Shown here: piece after piece, positions 21,038-22,152 of the stretch
Layout: the number at the start of each line of letters is the position of its first letter
Numbering within the stretch: position 1 is the stretch's first letter
NCBI GenBank assembly: GCA_002423105.1
Contig: DIUT01000046.1
Location: 1-22,152 of the forward strand
DNA length: 22,152 nucleotides
Source of the DNA: Geobacter sp. UBA6151
GTDB taxonomy: Bacteria; Desulfobacterota; Desulfuromonadia; Geobacterales; Pseudopelobacteraceae
Reading direction: 5' to 3'
The notes under the pieces: model-generated
The model's database searches: none
What the model saw: only the letters and a program-made list of their open reading frames with translations
What the model was told of the DNA's origin: nothing
Made by a program: the position numbers and the translations under genes

Positions 21038-21526
21038 ATGAACGGTATTGTTAAGGGCACATTGATCTTGCTGGTACTGGCGTTACTCCAGACGTCGGTG
21101 CTGCCCCACTACCTTGCGACCCCCTACAAGCCTGATCTGTTGTTGGTGTTAATGGTCTACCTTGCCCTGCGGGCGCCTGTTTCCACCAGCTTGCCTGCGG
21201 CATACGGCCTTGGTTTGTTCAAGGACAGTCTGGGGGGCCTCTATCTGGGGCTGAACGGTTTTTCCTTTCTTGTTATCTATCTAGTGCTCAAGGCGCTTTC
21301 GGATCGCCTGTACGTGCGGAGTGCCGTGCTGTTTGTCTTGACTGTTGGCGTTGCCACGGTGTCCGTCATGGTGATCAATCTGGTACTCCTGTCGGTATTC
21401 TCCCAAGGCGGGGCACTGTTTTCCTCCATGGTGGGCGCCCTTGTGCCCCATCTGCTGATAAACGCCTTTATCGCCTCGCTGATAGCAGCTTTCCCCGGTT
21501 ACTCCCTTTCCTGGACCTCACGATGA
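21038..21526 (+). CDS. mreD: Rod shape-determining protein MreD
   Basis: A 162-residue, very hydrophobic inner-membrane protein with about five membrane segments. Family landmarks are the N-terminal LLVLALLQTSVLPHY, PDLLLVLMVYLALR, and YGLGLFKDSLGGLYLGLNGFS. MreD works with MreC and RodA/PBP2 in lateral wall synthesis. The start ATG lies 12 bases after the mreC stop. Its stop overlaps the mrdA start in ATGA, a sign of translational coupling. Length is typical. Confidence 0.93.
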   Translation: MNGIVKGTLILLVLALLQTSVLPHYLATPYKPDLLLVLMVYLALRAPVSTSLPAAYGLGLFKDSLGGLYLGLNGFSFLVIYLVLKALSDRLYVRSAVLFVLTVGVATVSVMVINLVLLSVFSQGGALFSSMVGALVPHLLINAFIASLIAAFPGYSLSWTSR

Positions 21527-22152
21527 TCATAAAACAACGCTATGTCAGGGAGCTTGCCCATTCCAGACGGCGCACCGTACCGCTTGCCATAGTGGTTGCC
21601 GCCCTGTTTGGTCTGCTGCTGCTGCGGCTCTGGTATCTGCAGATCATCATGGTTGAAGATTATCATGCCATGTCCGAGAATAACCGCCTGCGCTTTCTAC
21701 CGGTAGCTGCATCCCGCGGTGCGCTGATGGACCGTAACGGCGCTATTCTGGTAAATAACCGTCCTTCCTTCAGCCTTTCCATCATTCCACAGGAAGTCAA
21801 AGATGTGGAGCTTTTGCTTGACCGTCTCTCTGCTCTTCTTCTGCTGGATCGGGAAGAACTGGCGGAGCGCTGGAAAAAATCCAAGGGCCGTGCCCGCTAC
21901 TATCCGGTGGTGGTTGCCGCCAATATCAGCAGAGAGCAGGTTGAAATCGTGGAGGAGAACCGTCAGACGTTGCCGGGGGTTGAGGTGACCATGAAGCCGG
22001 TGCGTGAATACACCTATCAGAACTCCGCTGCGCATCTGCTGGGCTATATTGGTGAAGTTTCCGAAAAGGAACTGGAGCTTACGGGGTATGAAGAGTTCAA
22101 CCCAGGGGACTATGTGGGAAAAAACGGTATTGAAAAAGCCTGGGAGCTGGAA
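21523..22152 (+). CDS. mrdA: Penicillin-binding protein 2, N-terminal part (runs off the window)
   Basis: An open frame of 210 codons from ATG 21523 to the window end with no stop. It begins MIIKQRYVRELAHSRRRTVP. A membrane helix (about residues 19-42, with LFGLLLLRLWYLQI) follows. Then comes the class B PBP dimerisation domain: MSENNRLRFLPVAASRGALM, DRNGAILVNNRPSFSL, REYTYQNSAAHLLGYIGEV and DYVGKNGIEKAWE. These are the usual N-terminal landmarks of PBP2, the elongation transpeptidase. The transpeptidase domain with SxxK would lie beyond the end. It overlaps mreD by 4 bases (ATGA). rodA would be expected next. Confidence 0.93.
   Translation, partial: MIIKQRYVRELAHSRRRTVPLAIVVAALFGLLLLRLWYLQIIMVEDYHAMSENNRLRFLPVAASRGALMDRNGAILVNNRPSFSLSIIPQEVKDVELLLDRLSALLLLDREELAERWKKSKGRARYYPVVVAANISREQVEIVEENRQTLPGVEVTMKPVREYTYQNSAAHLLGYIGEVSEKELELTGYEEFNPGDYVGKNGIEKAWELE

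Noticed and set aside
1..22152. CRISPR array, insertion sequence, prophage or riboswitch
   Set aside because: No regularly spaced repeats, transposase, integrase, terminal inverted repeats or recognisable aptamer were seen on either strand.

Overview
The window is mostly conserved chromosomal core from a Gram-negative anaerobe. It most likely comes from the Desulfuromonadia/Geobacterales (Geobacter, Trichlorobacter or relatives). This is an inference from gene content and order: gap-pgk-tpiA-secG-tRNA-Leu, lepA-lepB-aspS, ilvC-psd-pssA and gmhB/rfbA/mreCD-mrdA, plus an HD-GYP protein, a glycine-zipper lipoprotein and LPS genes. Coding DNA looks moderately GC-rich. The first ~750 bases look more AT-rich, judged by eye only. 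No insertion sequence, integrase, phage block or CRISPR array is visible.

Region 1 (1-4500) is the accessory part. It holds a minus-strand type II toxin-antitoxin pair, toxin first, with a palindromic candidate operator. Next comes a minus-strand two-gene unit: a B12-binding-type radical SAM protein translationally coupled to a PagL-like lipid A deacylase. A glycine-zipper lipoprotein lies on the plus strand, and an HD-GYP-type protein lacking a usually conserved Lys is on the minus strand.

Region 2 (4450-8270, minus strand) is a glycolysis/secretion unit transcribed gap, pgk, tpiA, secG, tRNA-Leu(GAG), ending at a strong intrinsic terminator. A terminator-like hairpin between gap and pgk and a candidate internal promoter before secG suggest that its parts are expressed at different levels.

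Region 3 (8390-13390, plus) is lepA-lepB-aspS and a LysM lipoprotein: translation quality control, signal peptidase, a probably non-discriminating AspRS and an envelope protein. Region 4 (13400-16060, plus) is ilvC-psd-pssA, with its own sigma70-like promoter and a very long hairpin between ilvC and psd. It makes branched-chain amino acids and phosphatidylethanolamine.

Region 5 (16065-19200) has a YfcE-like phosphodiesterase (minus), an SppA protease (plus), a type I DAHP synthase (minus) and the heptose-bisphosphate phosphatase gmhB (plus). Region 6 (19200-22152, plus) starts with a 45-nt array of five degenerate 9-mers. It continues with rfbA, mreC, mreD and the first 210 codons of mrdA (PBP2), which runs off the end.

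I did not find a clearly new multi-gene system. The most interesting observations are the 9-mer array before rfbA, the ilvC-psd hairpin, the coupled radical SAM/PagL pair, the AspRS specificity residues and the gap-pgk hairpin.
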